Shown one piece after another: positions 1-11,230 of a stretch of DNA of 44,738 nucleotides. A program made the position numbers and the translations under genes. Position 1 is the first letter of the stretch; each line of letters starts with the position of its first letter. Where the stretch lies: the NCBI GenBank assembly GCA_946500295.1, contig CAMMVF010000019.1, positions 1 to 44,738 of the forward strand. The letters run 5' to 3'. The notes below the pieces were generated by a model. That model did no database searches, was not told where the DNA came from, and saw nothing but the letters and a program-made list of their open reading frames with translations. Source of the stretch: an uncultured Clostridia bacterium. Its GTDB lineage: Bacteria > Bacillota > Clostridia > Oscillospirales > Acutalibacteraceae.

Positions 1-8
1 AAGCCTGT

Positions 9-110
9 AGTGGACTTTCACCACCTAGTTACTGCCCATTCTGGGCAAACTAAAAGTCTCCCATATACCGCAGTCTTGCAGTATATGGGAGACTTTTATT
101 TTAATATTCT
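9..110. terminator. Hairpin series ending in a strong intrinsic terminator
   Basis: Three hairpins follow each other: GTGG/CCAC at 9-23, GCCCA/TGGGC at 34-46, and a perfect 17-bp stem (52-68 with 81-97) with a 12-nt loop, followed by TTTTATTTTA on the plus strand. The last is a convincing intrinsic terminator. It probably ends a plus-strand transcript entering from the left, whose gene lies outside the window. Because the stem has A-runs on its left side, it may also stop the minus-strand antiporter transcript that converges on it. Confidence 0.75.
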
Positions 111-184
111 CGTTTTAAATTTAAACGACAGGAGTTTATCCGAGACAAAACACGTTGTAACAGTCTTGGCACTGACGAAATATA

Positions 185-1789
185 TTACTCGTCAATAACA
201 ACTATGGTATCCTTATCATGCAGCCTTGTATTACCGACAGGGACAAAGGACATATTTCCTCTTTTTACCAAAACCACTATACAATCATCAAAATCTATCT
301 CGCACAGTCTCTTTCCACACCAGCTGTTTTCCTTATCCAAAACTATCTCTTTCAGCTCAACATCTGTGTTAGTGCTTGAACCCGTGGTGCTCAAAATCAG
401 CACATCGCCGCTTTCAAGTACGGTCTTTCCCACCGGTATGACCTTTTCATTGTTTCTCTTAATAAGCACTATTCTGGTCTGAGGGGGCAGGGTTATATTC
501 TTTATCTTCTGCCCTATCCACCTATGGCTGGGTCCGATTTCAAGGCTGATAAACTGTACATTTGTTTCGTTTGAATAGTCCGTAAAGGTTTTGAGTACGT
601 TTTCCTCCTCGTCTATCATCTTGAGCTTTTTTGAAACAAAGGGCAGCAGGGTACCCTGTATTCCCATTGAAAGCAAGACTATACAAAATACAATATTGAA
701 AAAATCATTGCCGATATTGGCTGCGCTGTCTATTACCAAAATTGCAAATACTATCGAGGTCGCGCCCCTTAATCCTGCCCATGAAACAAGCAGCTGCTGC
801 TTGAATTTAGAGCGGAAGGGAGCCAGTATAGCCATAGTAGATACCGGACGGGCGATTATAGTCAGGAAGAGGAAAATCAAAACAGCCGGAATCAGTATTC
901 TCGGCATCTGAGAGGGATAGGCGAGCAAGCCTATAATGAAAAAAATTAGCATCTGCAACAATCCGGTGGTACCGTCGAAAAAGGCGACCATTCCCTTTTT
1001 GTTTTTCATTCTGGTATTTCCCAAGATAATACCGCAGATATATGCGCTTAAATATCCGTTTCCTCCGAGTACAGTCGGAACTGCGTACGACAGCAGCGCT
1101 ATAGCGACGAGGAATATACAGTCAAACTGCTCTCCCACAAATCGTATATACTTCATAGCAAGAACACCCAGAAGAGCAATTACCACTCCGAAAGCCACGC
1201 CGTAAACTATCTGAGAAAACAGCATATACATAATCGAGCCGAAAGATACCTCATTACCGTCCTTCATAACAGACAGAAGTATTACAGTCAACATATATGC
1301 CCAAGGGTCGTTGCTTCCGCTTTCAAGCTCCAGCATTGAAGCTGTGCCGTATTTTAATCCCAATCTTTTTGAACGCAGAATGTTAAACACCGAGGTGGCG
1401 TCCGTACAGCTGAGCACTGCCCCCAGCAAAAGACTTACCATCAAGTCAAGTCTGAGTACAAAGTAACAAAATACTGCCGTCAAGCCCGCAGTTAGAATAA
1501 CTCCCACAGAGGAAAGGAACAGCGATTTTATAGCTACCGGCCTTGCCTGCTTCCAGTTTGTGCCGAAACCGCCGTAGAAGATAATAAATATCAGCGCTAT
1601 AGTACACACCTGTTCTGTGAAAGCAAAATTGTCGTATTCTATTTTAAATATCCCGTCAGTACCGAACAATATTCCCAAAAACATGAATGCGAGCAGTACC
1701 GGCACGCCGAGCTTGTCACTGAGCTTATTGGCAAAAACACAGGCTATTATAATTATCGCGGCCACTATTACCATCATCATAATATCCAT
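185..1789 (-). CDS. K+/H+ (cation/proton) antiporter, CPA family with TrkA-C domain
   Basis: This 534-residue membrane protein should exchange a monovalent cation for protons across the cytoplasmic membrane. Residues 1 to about 385 form a Na_H_Exchanger domain with around 12 hydrophobic segments. Family motifs visible include SCTDATSVFNIL, ESGSNDPWAYML (compare the ESGSNDP motif of NhaP2/CvrA-type K+/H+ antiporters) and SWAGLRGATSIVFA. The C-terminal 130 residues have the beta-rich look of RCK_C (TrkA-C) domains, probably two copies, which in this family bind a regulatory ligand. The start has an AGGAG site 8 nt upstream. It is separated from gyrA by a terminator, so it is probably transcribed alone. 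The family is clear; the preferred ion (K+ or Na+) is inferred from similarity to CvrA. Confidence 0.9.
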   Translation of the reverse strand: MDIMMMVIVAAIIIIACVFANKLSDKLGVPVLLAFMFLGILFGTDGIFKIEYDNFAFTEQVCTIALIFIIFYGGFGTNWKQARPVAIKSLFLSSVGVILTAGLTAVFCYFVLRLDLMVSLLLGAVLSCTDATSVFNILRSKRLGLKYGTASMLELESGSNDPWAYMLTVILLSVMKDGNEVSFGSIMYMLFSQIVYGVAFGVVIALLGVLAMKYIRFVGEQFDCIFLVAIALLSYAVPTVLGGNGYLSAYICGIILGNTRMKNKKGMVAFFDGTTGLLQMLIFFIIGLLAYPSQMPRILIPAVLIFLFLTIIARPVSTMAILAPFRSKFKQQLLVSWAGLRGATSIVFAILVIDSAANIGNDFFNIVFCIVLLSMGIQGTLLPFVSKKLKMIDEEENVLKTFTDYSNETNVQFISLEIGPSHRWIGQKIKNITLPPQTRIVLIKRNNEKVIPVGKTVLESGDVLILSTTGSSTNTDVELKEIVLDKENSWCGKRLCEIDFDDCIVVLVKRGNMSFVPVGNTRLHDKDTIVVIDE

Positions 1790-1816
1790 TTTATCAACTC
1801 CTGTTTCATATATTCA

Positions 1817-1858
1817 ACAAAAAACGGGTGCAATGAAACCAATGCCCCTTTGCACCCG
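1817..1858 (-). terminator. Intrinsic terminator after gyrA
   Basis: On the minus strand a perfect 9-bp stem CGGGTGCAA/TTGCACCCG (1850-1858 with 1825-1833) is followed directly by TTTTTTG. It lies 20 nt after the gyrA stop codon and closes the dnaN-to-gyrA gene series. Confidence 0.9.
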
Positions 1859-1878
1859 ATCATCTAAACTATATTCAA

Positions 1879-4374
1879 TTAATCTGCGTTTTCGGACTCT
1901 ATCTCGGATTTTGTCTCGTCCTGTTCCTCATCGTCATGCGGTACGGCAGCGATAGTAACCACCTTGCTGTCCTCCGAAAGCTTCATAACCATAACTCCCT
2001 TGCTCGGTCGCGCACAGATTCTGATTGACTTTGCCTCAATTCTTATGATAACTCCGTCATCTGAAATTAATATTACATCATCATCAATGCTTACGACCAT
2101 CACAGCCGCCACGGCTCCGTACTTATCAACATGATAGTTTATAAGTCCCTTGCCGCCTCTGGATTGGAGTCTGTAATTATCCGCATTTGACAGTCTGCCA
2201 TAGCCGGTTTCCGAAACAGTCAAAACCAAATCGTCGTCCTTGACGGTTGTCATACCGACTATCTCGTCTCCGTCTGAGAGGGTCATTGCCTTTACGCCTC
2301 TGGCTCCTCTGCCCATCGGTCGGACATCATTTTCATTAAAGCGGATTGCCATACCCAGCTTTGACGCTACTATGACGTTGTCGTTTCCGTCCGTCATTCT
2401 TACCCAGGCGAGTTCGTCTCCTTCATTCAGCTCTAAAGCTATAATTCCTCCCTTTCTGGCAGTATTATAGGCGTTGAGGGCGATTCGCTTTATCAATCCC
2501 TTTTTCGTCACCATAATCAAATACTTGTCGTCTCTGAACTGCTCCACCTTTATCATTGATGTAACCTTTTCATCGACGGCTATCGGCAGGATATTCGCTA
2601 CATTCATTCCCTTTGAGGTTCTGCTGCCCTCAGGAATCTCATAGCATTTCAGTCTGTAAACTCTGCCCAAATTCGTGAAGAAGAGGACATAGTCGTGGCT
2701 GTTAATGACGAACATCTCGCTTGCAACGTCCTCCTCTCGGCGGCTCATTGCGCTTACTCCCTTTCCGCCTCTCTTCTGAGTGTGATATGTATCGGCGGGT
2801 AATCTCTTAATATAGCCGAATTGAGTCATTGTCAGAACACAGTCCTCCTTCGGAATCAGGTCCTCAATATCAACCTCTCCGCTTACAGACTGGATCTCTG
2901 TCCTTCTCTCATCAGTATATTTGTTTCTTATCTCAATTATTTCATCTTTGATTATTTCAAACACTCTGTCTTTATTGGCAAGAATGTCCTCATAATCCTT
3001 GATTTTTTCCTCTAGTGCGGCAAGCTCGCTCTCAATCTTTCCTCTTTCAAGACCTGTGAGCTGACCGAGCCTCATCTGAACTATTGCCTGCGTCTGTACA
3101 TCGTCAAGGCCAAATCTCTCAGATAATCTGCTCTTAGCTGTCTGGGTGTCCTTTGAGGAGCGAATGATTGAAATTACCTCATCTATATTATCAAGGGCTA
3201 TCTTCAATCCCTCTAAAATGTGCGCTCTTTCTCTCGCCTTTTTGAGGTCAAATATGGTTCTTCTCGTTATTACTTCAGCCTGAAAATCTATGTAATGCTG
3301 CAGCATCTGCTTTAGGGTGAGTATCTTCGGCTCGCCGTTTACTATAGCCAGCATAATGACGCCGAAAGTTACCTGCATTTGAGTAAAATTATACAGCTTA
3401 TTCAAGACAATCTGCGGTGAAGCGTCTCTCTTAACGTCTATCTCGATGTGCATACCGTTTCTGTCTGAATGATCCTCTATATTCGATATGCCCTCGAGCC
3501 TCTTCTCCTTAACCATATCGGCCATGCTCTTTATTAGCCTTGCCTTATTTACCTGATACGGAAGCTCGGTGACAATTATCTTGAATCTTCCGTTTTTCTG
3601 CTCAACTATTTCAGCCTTTGCCCTGACAATGATTTTTCCTCTTCCTGTTGCATAGGCGGCTCTTATTCCGCTTCTGCCCATAATCATGGCTCCTGTCGGA
3701 AAATCAGGACCCTTTATATATTCCATCAATTCCGCAAGCTCAGCGTCCGGGTTATCAATAAGACAGCAGATTGCGTCTATTACTTCTCCCAGATTGTGAG
3801 GGGGAATATTAGTCGCCATTCCTACGGCTATACCGCTGGAACCGTTTACCAGTAAATTTGGAAAACGTGAGGGGAGAACAGTCGGCTCTTTCTTTCTGTC
3901 ATCATAGTTAGGCATAAAATCGACTGTGTCTTTGTCAATATCCGTGAGCATCTCAACGGAGATTTTGCTCATCTTCGACTCAGTATAACGGTAAGCAGCC
4001 GGAGGATCTCCATCTACTGAACCAAAGTTTCCGTGACCATCTACCAAAGGATATCTCATTGAAAAATCCTGAGCCAAGCGCACGAGAGCATCATAAACAG
4101 AGGCGTCACCGTGCGGATGATAGCTTCCCAGCACCGTACCTACTGTATCGGCGCATTTTCTGTACGGTTTGTCCGGGGTAAGGTTCTGCTCAGACATAGT
4201 ATATAAGATTCTCCTATGTACAGGCTTAAGTCCATCCCTAACATCAGGCAACGCTCTCGATACGATTACGGACATTGAATATTCGATAAAGGATTTTTTC
4301 ATCTCTTTATTGATATCAATATCAATAATCCTTTCGGAGTGGTTTTTATTCTCATTATTATCCAACTCAATCAC
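1879..4374 (-). CDS. gyrA: DNA gyrase subunit A
   Basis: GyrA cuts and rejoins DNA in the A2B2 gyrase that introduces negative supercoils. The protein has 831 residues, the usual length. The breakage-reunion domain carries the catalytic Tyr130 in AYRYTE and the quinolone-determining stretch [19 protein letters not shown]. The C-terminal beta-pinwheel carries the GyrA box QKRGGKGV and degenerate repeats of it. At the position of E. coli Ser83 there is Ala91, with Ser92 next, as in Mycobacterium tuberculosis GyrA. The longest frame starts at a GTG (4374-4372) only 1 nt after GAGG. A TTG at 4365-4363, 10 nt after the same GAGG, is a plausible true start. It is the last gene of the origin-proximal minus-strand series. 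Confidence 0.97.
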   Translation of the reverse strand: MIELDNNENKNHSERIIDIDINKEMKKSFIEYSMSVIVSRALPDVRDGLKPVHRRILYTMSEQNLTPDKPYRKCADTVGTVLGSYHPHGDASVYDALVRLAQDFSMRYPLVDGHGNFGSVDGDPPAAYRYTESKMSKISVEMLTDIDKDTVDFMPNYDDRKKEPTVLPSRFPNLLVNGSSGIAVGMATNIPPHNLGEVIDAICCLIDNPDAELAELMEYIKGPDFPTGAMIMGRSGIRAAYATGRGKIIVRAKAEIVEQKNGRFKIIVTELPYQVNKARLIKSMADMVKEKRLEGISNIEDHSDRNGMHIEIDVKRDASPQIVLNKLYNFTQMQVTFGVIMLAIVNGEPKILTLKQMLQHYIDFQAEVITRRTIFDLKKARERAHILEGLKIALDNIDEVISIIRSSKDTQTAKSRLSERFGLDDVQTQAIVQMRLGQLTGLERGKIESELAALEEKIKDYEDILANKDRVFEIIKDEIIEIRNKYTDERRTEIQSVSGEVDIEDLIPKEDCVLTMTQFGYIKRLPADTYHTQKRGGKGVSAMSRREEDVASEMFVINSHDYVLFFTNLGRVYRLKCYEIPEGSRTSKGMNVANILPIAVDEKVTSMIKVEQFRDDKYLIMVTKKGLIKRIALNAYNTARKGGIIALELNEGDELAWVRMTDGNDNVIVASKLGMAIRFNENDVRPMGRGARGVKAMTLSDGDEIVGMTTVKDDDLVLTVSETGYGRLSNADNYRLQSRGGKGLINYHVDKYGAVAAVMVVSIDDDVILISDDGVIIRIEAKSIRICARPSKGVMVMKLSEDSKVVTIAAVPHDDEEQDETKSEIESENAD

Positions 4375-4401
4375 ACCTCTTTGTCAAAATACAAGCTAAT
4401 A

Positions 4402-4821
4402 TCAATCAATCTTCTCAACATTACTTTTTAACAGCTCAAACAGCTTAGAATCGAACTTTTTAATATTCATCGGCCTGAAGGTTTTACTGTCAACTATGCC
4501 GTGCTTTGTTTTTCCGGTGCACAGCAGCTGACTGCCTCTGCTGACAGTATAATAATACTCCATCGAGGCGTAGGTGATATTAATAACTCTCGCGCTTACA
4601 TCGAGCTCGTCCTCATAATACGCAGGACTTATATAATGGCAGCTCAAATCTACAAGCGGCAGCATGAAACCTCTGTTTTCAAGCTCTCTGTAGTGAACTC
4701 CCAAATTTTTTATATAGTCTGTTCTCGCCACCTCAAACCAAATCGGATAGTTAGAATGGTGTACTATGGCCATTTTATCCGTCTCAGCATAACGAACAAC
4801 GATTTTGCTGTGTGAAATCAT
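4402..4821 (-). CDS. Acyl-CoA thioesterase, hot-dog fold (4HBT/YbgC type)
   Basis: A 139-residue single-domain hot-dog thioesterase, expected to hydrolyse acyl-CoA thioesters in the cytoplasm. The N-terminal motif RYAETDKMAIVHHSNY contains the conserved Asp and the HHSNY helix start typical of YbgC/FadM-like 4HBT enzymes. An ATG 15 nt further upstream exists, but the chosen ATG (4821-4819) has AGGGG 7 nt before it, lying inside the last codons of the upstream gene, so translational coupling is likely. The gene lies between a YcxB-like membrane protein and gyrA. The physiological substrate cannot be read from sequence. Confidence 0.88.
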   Translation of the reverse strand: MISHSKIVVRYAETDKMAIVHHSNYPIWFEVARTDYIKNLGVHYRELENRGFMLPLVDLSCHYISPAYYEDELDVSARVINITYASMEYYYTVSRGSQLLCTGKTKHGIVDSKTFRPMNIKKFDSKLFELLKSNVEKID

Positions 4822-4825
4822 ATAA

Positions 4826-5518
4826 TCACCCCTCATACGGCTCAGTGCCGTTTTTTATTATCTGCAAAATCTTTTTGTATATTTCCTTTTCTATACTCCT
4901 TTTGGGAATTGTGAATACCTGACCGTGATAGGTGCGAACGATGATAACCTCATCCCCATCTTGAAGAGTACCTGTTTTGTCAAGAGGGATTATCCACTCC
5001 TTGTCGCCTACCCTCTGGATAATGTCCTCGTTTGTAATTTCAAGTCTGACCTTATCCCCGGTTGTATTTTCCCTGGCAAGCTTTTTCAGATGCAAGGTGG
5101 GTACAATCCAAATTGCTCCTATTACAATCAGACAAAGCACGCCGAAGAAAAGCCAGTTAAAATTATTGCCGTAAAAGCAGGAAAGAAAAAATCCTACGGC
5201 AGCCACAGCCATTATTATGGTGTATAAGATCGCCTTATTCCCCTGAGTTTTATAAATACCGGCAAGCTTCAGAGTTTCAAGAACCTCAGACTCCTCGAGG
5301 ATAAACTCTGCTTTTAAATACACTCTCTTCGGTCTGCCCTCGTGAAAAGAGTTCTGCTCAAGCTTTTCCTCCCGGATTCTCTCTCTAAGCTCCTCTACAC
5401 TGTCAAAGCTCTCGCCCTGCGGAAAATAGCTGCTCTCGTCAACGGACGCAGAGGTCTGTTCATCCTGATATTTTTTGTTCATCTCATCCAGTATATCGTC
5501 AACTTCAGCCGCTTTCAT
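4826..5518 (-). CDS. YcxB-like membrane protein
   Basis: The 230-residue protein has an acidic, probably disordered N-terminus (about residues 1-60), a short soluble stretch, two adjacent transmembrane helices (about 100-121 and 124-145), and a C-terminal soluble domain of about 80 residues. That arrangement matches the YcxB-like family, in which the last part resembles a PH-type fold. The IIPLDKTGTLQDGDEVIIV to TIPKRSIEKE stretch fits the family. No enzymatic motif is visible. It lies 20 nt downstream of gyrB and its stop overlaps the ribosome-binding site of the thioesterase gene, so it belongs to the same operon. Function is unknown. Confidence 0.65.
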   Translation of the reverse strand: MKAAEVDDILDEMNKKYQDEQTSASVDESSYFPQGESFDSVEELRERIREEKLEQNSFHEGRPKRVYLKAEFILEESEVLETLKLAGIYKTQGNKAILYTIIMAVAAVGFFLSCFYGNNFNWLFFGVLCLIVIGAIWIVPTLHLKKLARENTTGDKVRLEITNEDIIQRVGDKEWIIPLDKTGTLQDGDEVIIVRTYHGQVFTIPKRSIEKEIYKKILQIIKNGTEPYEG

Positions 5519-5538
5519 ACCTCTGCTCCTTTCACAAT

Positions 5539-7566
<2,028 letters not shown>

Positions 7567-7602
7567 TCACAATTATCATCCAACTACACTATTTTTCAAT
7601 TC

Positions 7603-7965
7603 TCAGCTCAGCTTTTTTCTTTTCAGCTTTTTACCCTTTGTACTATCAGTTTTTTTTCTCTCGCCATCTATCTCATAAAACCTGACGGTATATGGAAATA
7701 ATAACACACACCCTGCAATCAAAATCACAGTTATAATAAAGCAACCTAAAACTGTCAGGCCTTCGACTATATTCATCAAAAGAATATTAAGCCCGATAAG
7801 CAAGACTGCTGCGCAGCTAATCAGAATTACCCGTCCTCTAACCCTTGATATACGAAAACTTCTTTTACAGTGGTGACAATTTTCGCTCTTCTTACCTTCG
7901 AGTCTTCTTATATCACCGTACCTGTAAACAGCCTTGCAGTACGGACAAACAGGCAATCTAAGCAC
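7603..7965 (-). CDS. Small zinc-ribbon protein with two transmembrane helices
   Basis: A 120-residue protein of unknown function. The N-terminus has a four-cysteine zinc ribbon (CPYC near residue 7 and CHHC near residue 30), then two hydrophobic helices (about 47-67 and 70-92) and a lysine-rich tail. The start is GTG (7965-7963) with AAGGAAG upstream that overlaps the stop of the preceding gene. It shares its architecture with the gene immediately upstream, so the two are probably ancient duplicates. Location between remB and gyrB gives no specific functional hint. Confidence 0.6.
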   Translation of the reverse strand: MLRLPVCPYCKAVYRYGDIRRLEGKKSENCHHCKRSFRISRVRGRVILISCAAVLLIGLNILLMNIVEGLTVLGCFIITVILIAGCVLLFPYTVRFYEIDGERKKTDSTKGKKLKRKKLS

Positions 7966-7978
7966 TTATTACACTTCC

Positions 7979-8494
7979 TTAAAATTTTGATATATCCTGA
8001 AAGTCGTCGTTTTTTTGACTGTGACGTTTCTTTCTCTCCCTTATTTTCGGAATAATTCTGGTGTATTCCGGATCACCCTTTGGGTCAGCTGTCATAGAGG
8101 GTCTCACCGGCTGAATTATTCTGGTTGTGCCGCTTTCGCTTTTCGGAGTTTCGAGCTTAAGCGTATAATCGTTTTCTTCCTTTTTGACCTTTTTTTTGTG
8201 TTTGATAGGGACAAACCGAATAAACAGAGGTATGCAGAAATAAAAAACAATAAACGGGATAAACATCAGAATAACGCACAAAAAGTTTCCCCTCAAAGGG
8301 GTAAATAAAAACAGCGAAAGCATAGACAACGCTATCAGACAGATTACAATAATAAATACCTTGATATATCTAACGAAATATATAGTGGAATTTCTCTTGC
8401 AGCGCTTACAATAATGTTCTCCGTCAGCTCTTTCCTTGATTGAAGATAAATATGAAATTTTCTTACCGCAATAGGGGCATTTTAAATTATTCAT
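7979..8494 (-). CDS. Zinc-ribbon protein with two transmembrane helices and a basic C-terminal tail
   Basis: A 171-residue protein of unknown function, similar in plan to its downstream neighbour: an N-terminal zinc ribbon (CPYCGKK near residue 6, YCKRCKR near residue 29), two membrane helices (about 48-68 and 75-97), and a long hydrophilic tail rich in Lys/Arg that should be cytoplasmic. The tail contains two similar segments, TTRIIQP and YTRIIPK. The ATG is preceded by AAGGAGATTAACA. I cannot assign a family beyond zinc-ribbon membrane protein. Confidence 0.6.
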   Translation of the reverse strand: MNNLKCPYCGKKISYLSSIKERADGEHYCKRCKRNSTIYFVRYIKVFIIVICLIALSMLSLFLFTPLRGNFLCVILMFIPFIVFYFCIPLFIRFVPIKHKKKVKKEENDYTLKLETPKSESGTTRIIQPVRPSMTADPKGDPEYTRIIPKIRERKKRHSQKNDDFQDISKF

Positions 8495-8514
8495 TGTTAA
8501 TCTCCTTTCAGAAT

Positions 8515-8772
8515 TTAAAGCTCTGTTTCACTTCTTTTGCTCAGTGTTTGCGGTGAAAGCTGACACAGATAAACCAGCTTTTCTCCGTCTGCTCCCCTGC
8601 AAACTATAAAGGATTTTGGAATATCCGTACAGTCGCTTACAAGCCTTCCGTCTTTCTCGCTTTGATTCAAAAACTTCCTCGTAGATTTTTCCACAGTCGT
8701 GTTATCCGAATCAAAAATTCCGATTATATCGTTTGAATTTATCACAGTATCATTACCGATGTAAATATACAT
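8515..8772 (-). CDS. remB: Extracellular matrix/biofilm regulator RemB-like (DUF370)
   Basis: The 85-residue protein begins MYIYIGNDTVINSNDIIGIF, matching the RemA/RemB (DUF370) family, whose B. subtilis RemB lies in the same place between recF and gyrB. The family member RemA is a DNA-binding activator of biofilm matrix genes; the role of RemB itself is less defined. The conserved IPKSFIVC and the LSPQTLSKR end are also seen. Its ATG overlaps the recF stop by 1 nt (TAATG), so it is translationally coupled to recF. Confidence 0.85.
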   Translation of the reverse strand: MYIYIGNDTVINSNDIIGIFDSDNTTVEKSTRKFLNQSEKDGRLVSDCTDIPKSFIVCRGADGEKLVYLCQLSPQTLSKRSETEL

Positions 8773-9878
8773 TATTTTTCCTCAACATCTATCTCTCCCG
8801 AACTAAGCTTAAATATTCTTCCGCAGTCAAGGTAATCTACAGAGGATCTATCACAACAGCTTATAAATACCTGTCTGCCCCGGGTCTTATTGAGCAGATA
8901 TTTTTGTCTGCCCACATCCAGCTCGCTAAGTACATCGTCCAATATTATAACCGGACTTTCGTTGTTTACCTGCTGTAATATATCAGCCTCGCTTAGCTTA
9001 AGCGCAATAACTGCGCTTCTCTGCTGACCCTGAGAGCCGTAGGTTCTAGCGCTTTTTTCGTCTATTGAGATATTCATATCGTCTCTGTGGGGACCAAAAC
9101 AGGTAAATCCGGAGGAAAAATCCTCCTCCCTGCTTGATTTAAGCTTTTCAAGCAGCTTTGCCTCTATCTCTTTTACGCTGTCATTTTCCTTAACCCCGAA
9201 ACAGCTGCGGTAACTTATCTCCATATTCTCGGTACCGCTCGATATACCCTTATAAATCTCACCGCAGTATGAGCGAAGGAGCTTTAAATATTGCAGTCTC
9301 TCAAATATCAAAGCCGAACCCCATGACGCAAGTGAAATATCCCACGGCTCGAGCATTTCATTAGTGCTTGAGGCGGATATGGTCTTAATCAGGGCATTTC
9401 TCTGGCTCAAAATCTTGTTGCAACGGGTATAAATATTTACATATCTGGGCTTAAAACGGCAGATAGCGCTGTCGAGAAATTTTCTTCTCTCACCCGGACC
9501 GTTTTTAATCATAGTCAAATGATCCGGAGCAAAAACCACAAAGGAACAAACTCCGATAAGTGAAGACGCCGATTTTTTCTTTACACCGTTTATTGTAGCC
9601 TCTCTCTTGCCGGGAAAAATATCGAGTCTTGCGCTTTGTTCCCTTTCCTGTGAAAAAAAACTCGACTCTATCACCGCAAAGTCGCAGTGATGTTTTATCA
9701 GTTCCCGATCCTTAGCTCCTCTGAATGATTTCAGTCCGCCTAAAAGCCAGATTCCCTCCAAAAGGTTTGTCTTTCCCTGACCGTTTTTTCCGTAAACTAC
9801 GTTTACATTCGGAGACGGCTCCACAAAGGAGTCGGAAAGGTTACGAAATCCTTGAAAGCTCAGCTGATTTATTATCAC
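8772..9878 (-). CDS. recF: DNA replication and repair protein RecF
   Basis: RecF is an SMC-like ATPase that helps load RecA at gaps. Visible are Walker A YGKNGQGKTNLLEGIW, the ABC-type signature GSQGQQRSAVIALKLSEA, and Walker B PVIILDDVLSELD. I place the start at the GTG overlapping the S4-gene stop (GTGA, 9878-9876), 10 nt after GAGG, because the resulting MIINQLSFQGFRNL lines up without a gap with the B. subtilis RecF N-terminus. A GTG three codons earlier (9887) is the alternative. About 368 residues, normal for the family. Confidence 0.95.
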   Translation of the reverse strand: MIINQLSFQGFRNLSDSFVEPSPNVNVVYGKNGQGKTNLLEGIWLLGGLKSFRGAKDRELIKHHCDFAVIESSFFSQEREQSARLDIFPGKREATINGVKKKSASSLIGVCSFVVFAPDHLTMIKNGPGERRKFLDSAICRFKPRYVNIYTRCNKILSQRNALIKTISASSTNEMLEPWDISLASWGSALIFERLQYLKLLRSYCGEIYKGISSGTENMEISYRSCFGVKENDSVKEIEAKLLEKLKSSREEDFSSGFTCFGPHRDDMNISIDEKSARTYGSQGQQRSAVIALKLSEADILQQVNNESPVIILDDVLSELDVGRQKYLLNKTRGRQVFISCCDRSSVDYLDCGRIFKLSSGEIDVEEK

Positions 9879-10093
9879 CTGGCGCACACCTCTAAGCTTC
9901 TATCCTCAAAATTGACTATATCTCCGCTTCTGATCTTTTTTCCCCTCTGGGTACATACCTCTCCGTTTAAGGTGACAAGTCCGCTTTGTATCAGAACCTT
10001 AGCTTGTCCCCCGGTTTCCGCTACTCCGCTGAATTTCAGAAGACTATCGAGCTTAATGAACTCATCATCTATGAAAATTTTCTCTGTATTCAT
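9875..10093 (-). CDS. yaaA: S4-domain RNA-binding protein (YaaA type)
   Basis: A 72-residue protein made essentially of one S4 RNA-binding domain: IKLDSLLKFSGVAETGGQAK, then VLIQSGLVTLNGEV and KIRSGDIV. The position between dnaN and recF is that of B. subtilis yaaA (rlbA). The upstream in-frame ATG is rejected as start because this ATG has GAGGAG 8 nt before it. It starts 4 nt after the dnaN stop and overlaps recF by 4 nt. A role with ribosomal RNA or ribosome assembly is inferred from the domain. Confidence 0.9.
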   Translation of the reverse strand: MNTEKIFIDDEFIKLDSLLKFSGVAETGGQAKVLIQSGLVTLNGEVCTQRGKKIRSGDIVNFEDRSLEVCAR

Positions 10094-10097
10094 AAAA

Positions 10098-11204
10098 TCA
10101 GCTCCTCTGTAAAAGCATTGGAACAACTAAAAATAAGTAGGAGTCTCCCTCGGCAGGAGTTATTATCATTGCTGTGGAGGCGTTTTGTATCTGGATTCTG
10201 ATTATATCCGAATCGGTATTTTTTAAAGCCTCCAATAAATGTCGATTACCAAAGCCTATCTCTATTTCTTCTCCCTTCAGGGGAGCCTTGATAACATCGT
10301 TGGCCTTTCCTATTGTCGTTGAACAAGAAAGCCTGATTTCATCTCTTTTGAATTGCAGCCTTATGGGACTTTGAATTTTTTCCGACGTCAGCAGAGACAT
10401 TCTTTCCACACTGCTTATGAGATCTCGGGCTACTACGCAGGTCTCTGCTGTAATGTTTTGAGGAATGGTGCTTTTATAATCTATAAAGCTTCCCTCAATA
10501 AGTCTGGTAAACACAGAGTACTCGTTTATTTTAAATACGGCGTGTCTCTGTCCCGTGATTATCTGAATCTGCTCGTCTTCGTTATCGCTGCCGAGCTTCA
10601 ATATCTCGTTTAAAGCCTTTTTCGGAACTATAAATCTGCTGTTTTCGCCGTAATCGACAGTTTCCTTTCTCAGAGCCATCTTTATTCCGTCAATGGCAAC
10701 TATGCTGAAAACATTGTTTTCAAACTCAAACAACGCTCCAGTATAAACCATTTTCGACATATCGTCCGAGGTGGCGAAGATTGTTTGTCTTATCATGTTT
10801 TTTAGCAAAGAACCCTGTATCGTAATGTTATCAATTTCGTCAAATCCCGGTAATTCCGGAAATTCTCCCGGATACATTCCGACTATCTGATAGTTAATTT
10901 CCCCCATGGTTATATAGGTGATGTACTTATCATCAGTCTCAATAGTAACATTCCCATGGGGAAGTCTGCGAACTATCTCCACGAAAAGCTTAGCGTTTAC
11001 GACTACTGCCCCTTCACTTTCAATATCGGCATTTATTTCAGTTGTTATTCCAATTTCAAGGTCATAACCGCAAAGCTTGATTTTCCCGTTTTCTGCTCTG
11101 ATTAAAATTCCTTCTAAAGCCGGCATAGTAGTTTTTGTACATACAGCTCTTTGAACATTTGACACAGCGGCCGAAAGTACGCCCTGTTCACATATCAACT
11201 TCAT
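10098..11204 (-). CDS. dnaN: DNA polymerase III beta subunit (sliding clamp)
   Basis: DnaN forms the dimeric ring that holds the replicative polymerase on DNA. The 368-residue protein starts MKLICEQGVLSAAVSNVQRA and shows the three-domain clamp pattern, including TTMPALEGILI and the C-terminal TPAEGDSYLFLVVPM, equivalent to the usual LVMPM end. An upstream in-frame ATG (11237) would add an unrelated 11-residue stretch; the chosen ATG follows AAAGGAAAG. It is separated from dnaA by about 285 bp that hold the putative origin. Confidence 0.97.
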   Translation of the reverse strand: MKLICEQGVLSAAVSNVQRAVCTKTTMPALEGILIRAENGKIKLCGYDLEIGITTEINADIESEGAVVVNAKLFVEIVRRLPHGNVTIETDDKYITYITMGEINYQIVGMYPGEFPELPGFDEIDNITIQGSLLKNMIRQTIFATSDDMSKMVYTGALFEFENNVFSIVAIDGIKMALRKETVDYGENSRFIVPKKALNEILKLGSDNEDEQIQIITGQRHAVFKINEYSVFTRLIEGSFIDYKSTIPQNITAETCVVARDLISSVERMSLLTSEKIQSPIRLQFKRDEIRLSCSTTIGKANDVIKAPLKGEEIEIGFGNRHLLEALKNTDSDIIRIQIQNASTAMIITPAEGDSYLFLVVPMLLQRS

Positions 11205-11230
11205 TGACTTTCCTTTCCGTGTGTAGAAAC

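Noticed and set aside
10-198. 62-codon plus-strand frame at the left edge
   Set aside because: It runs through the perfect terminator hairpin and has no ribosome-binding site.
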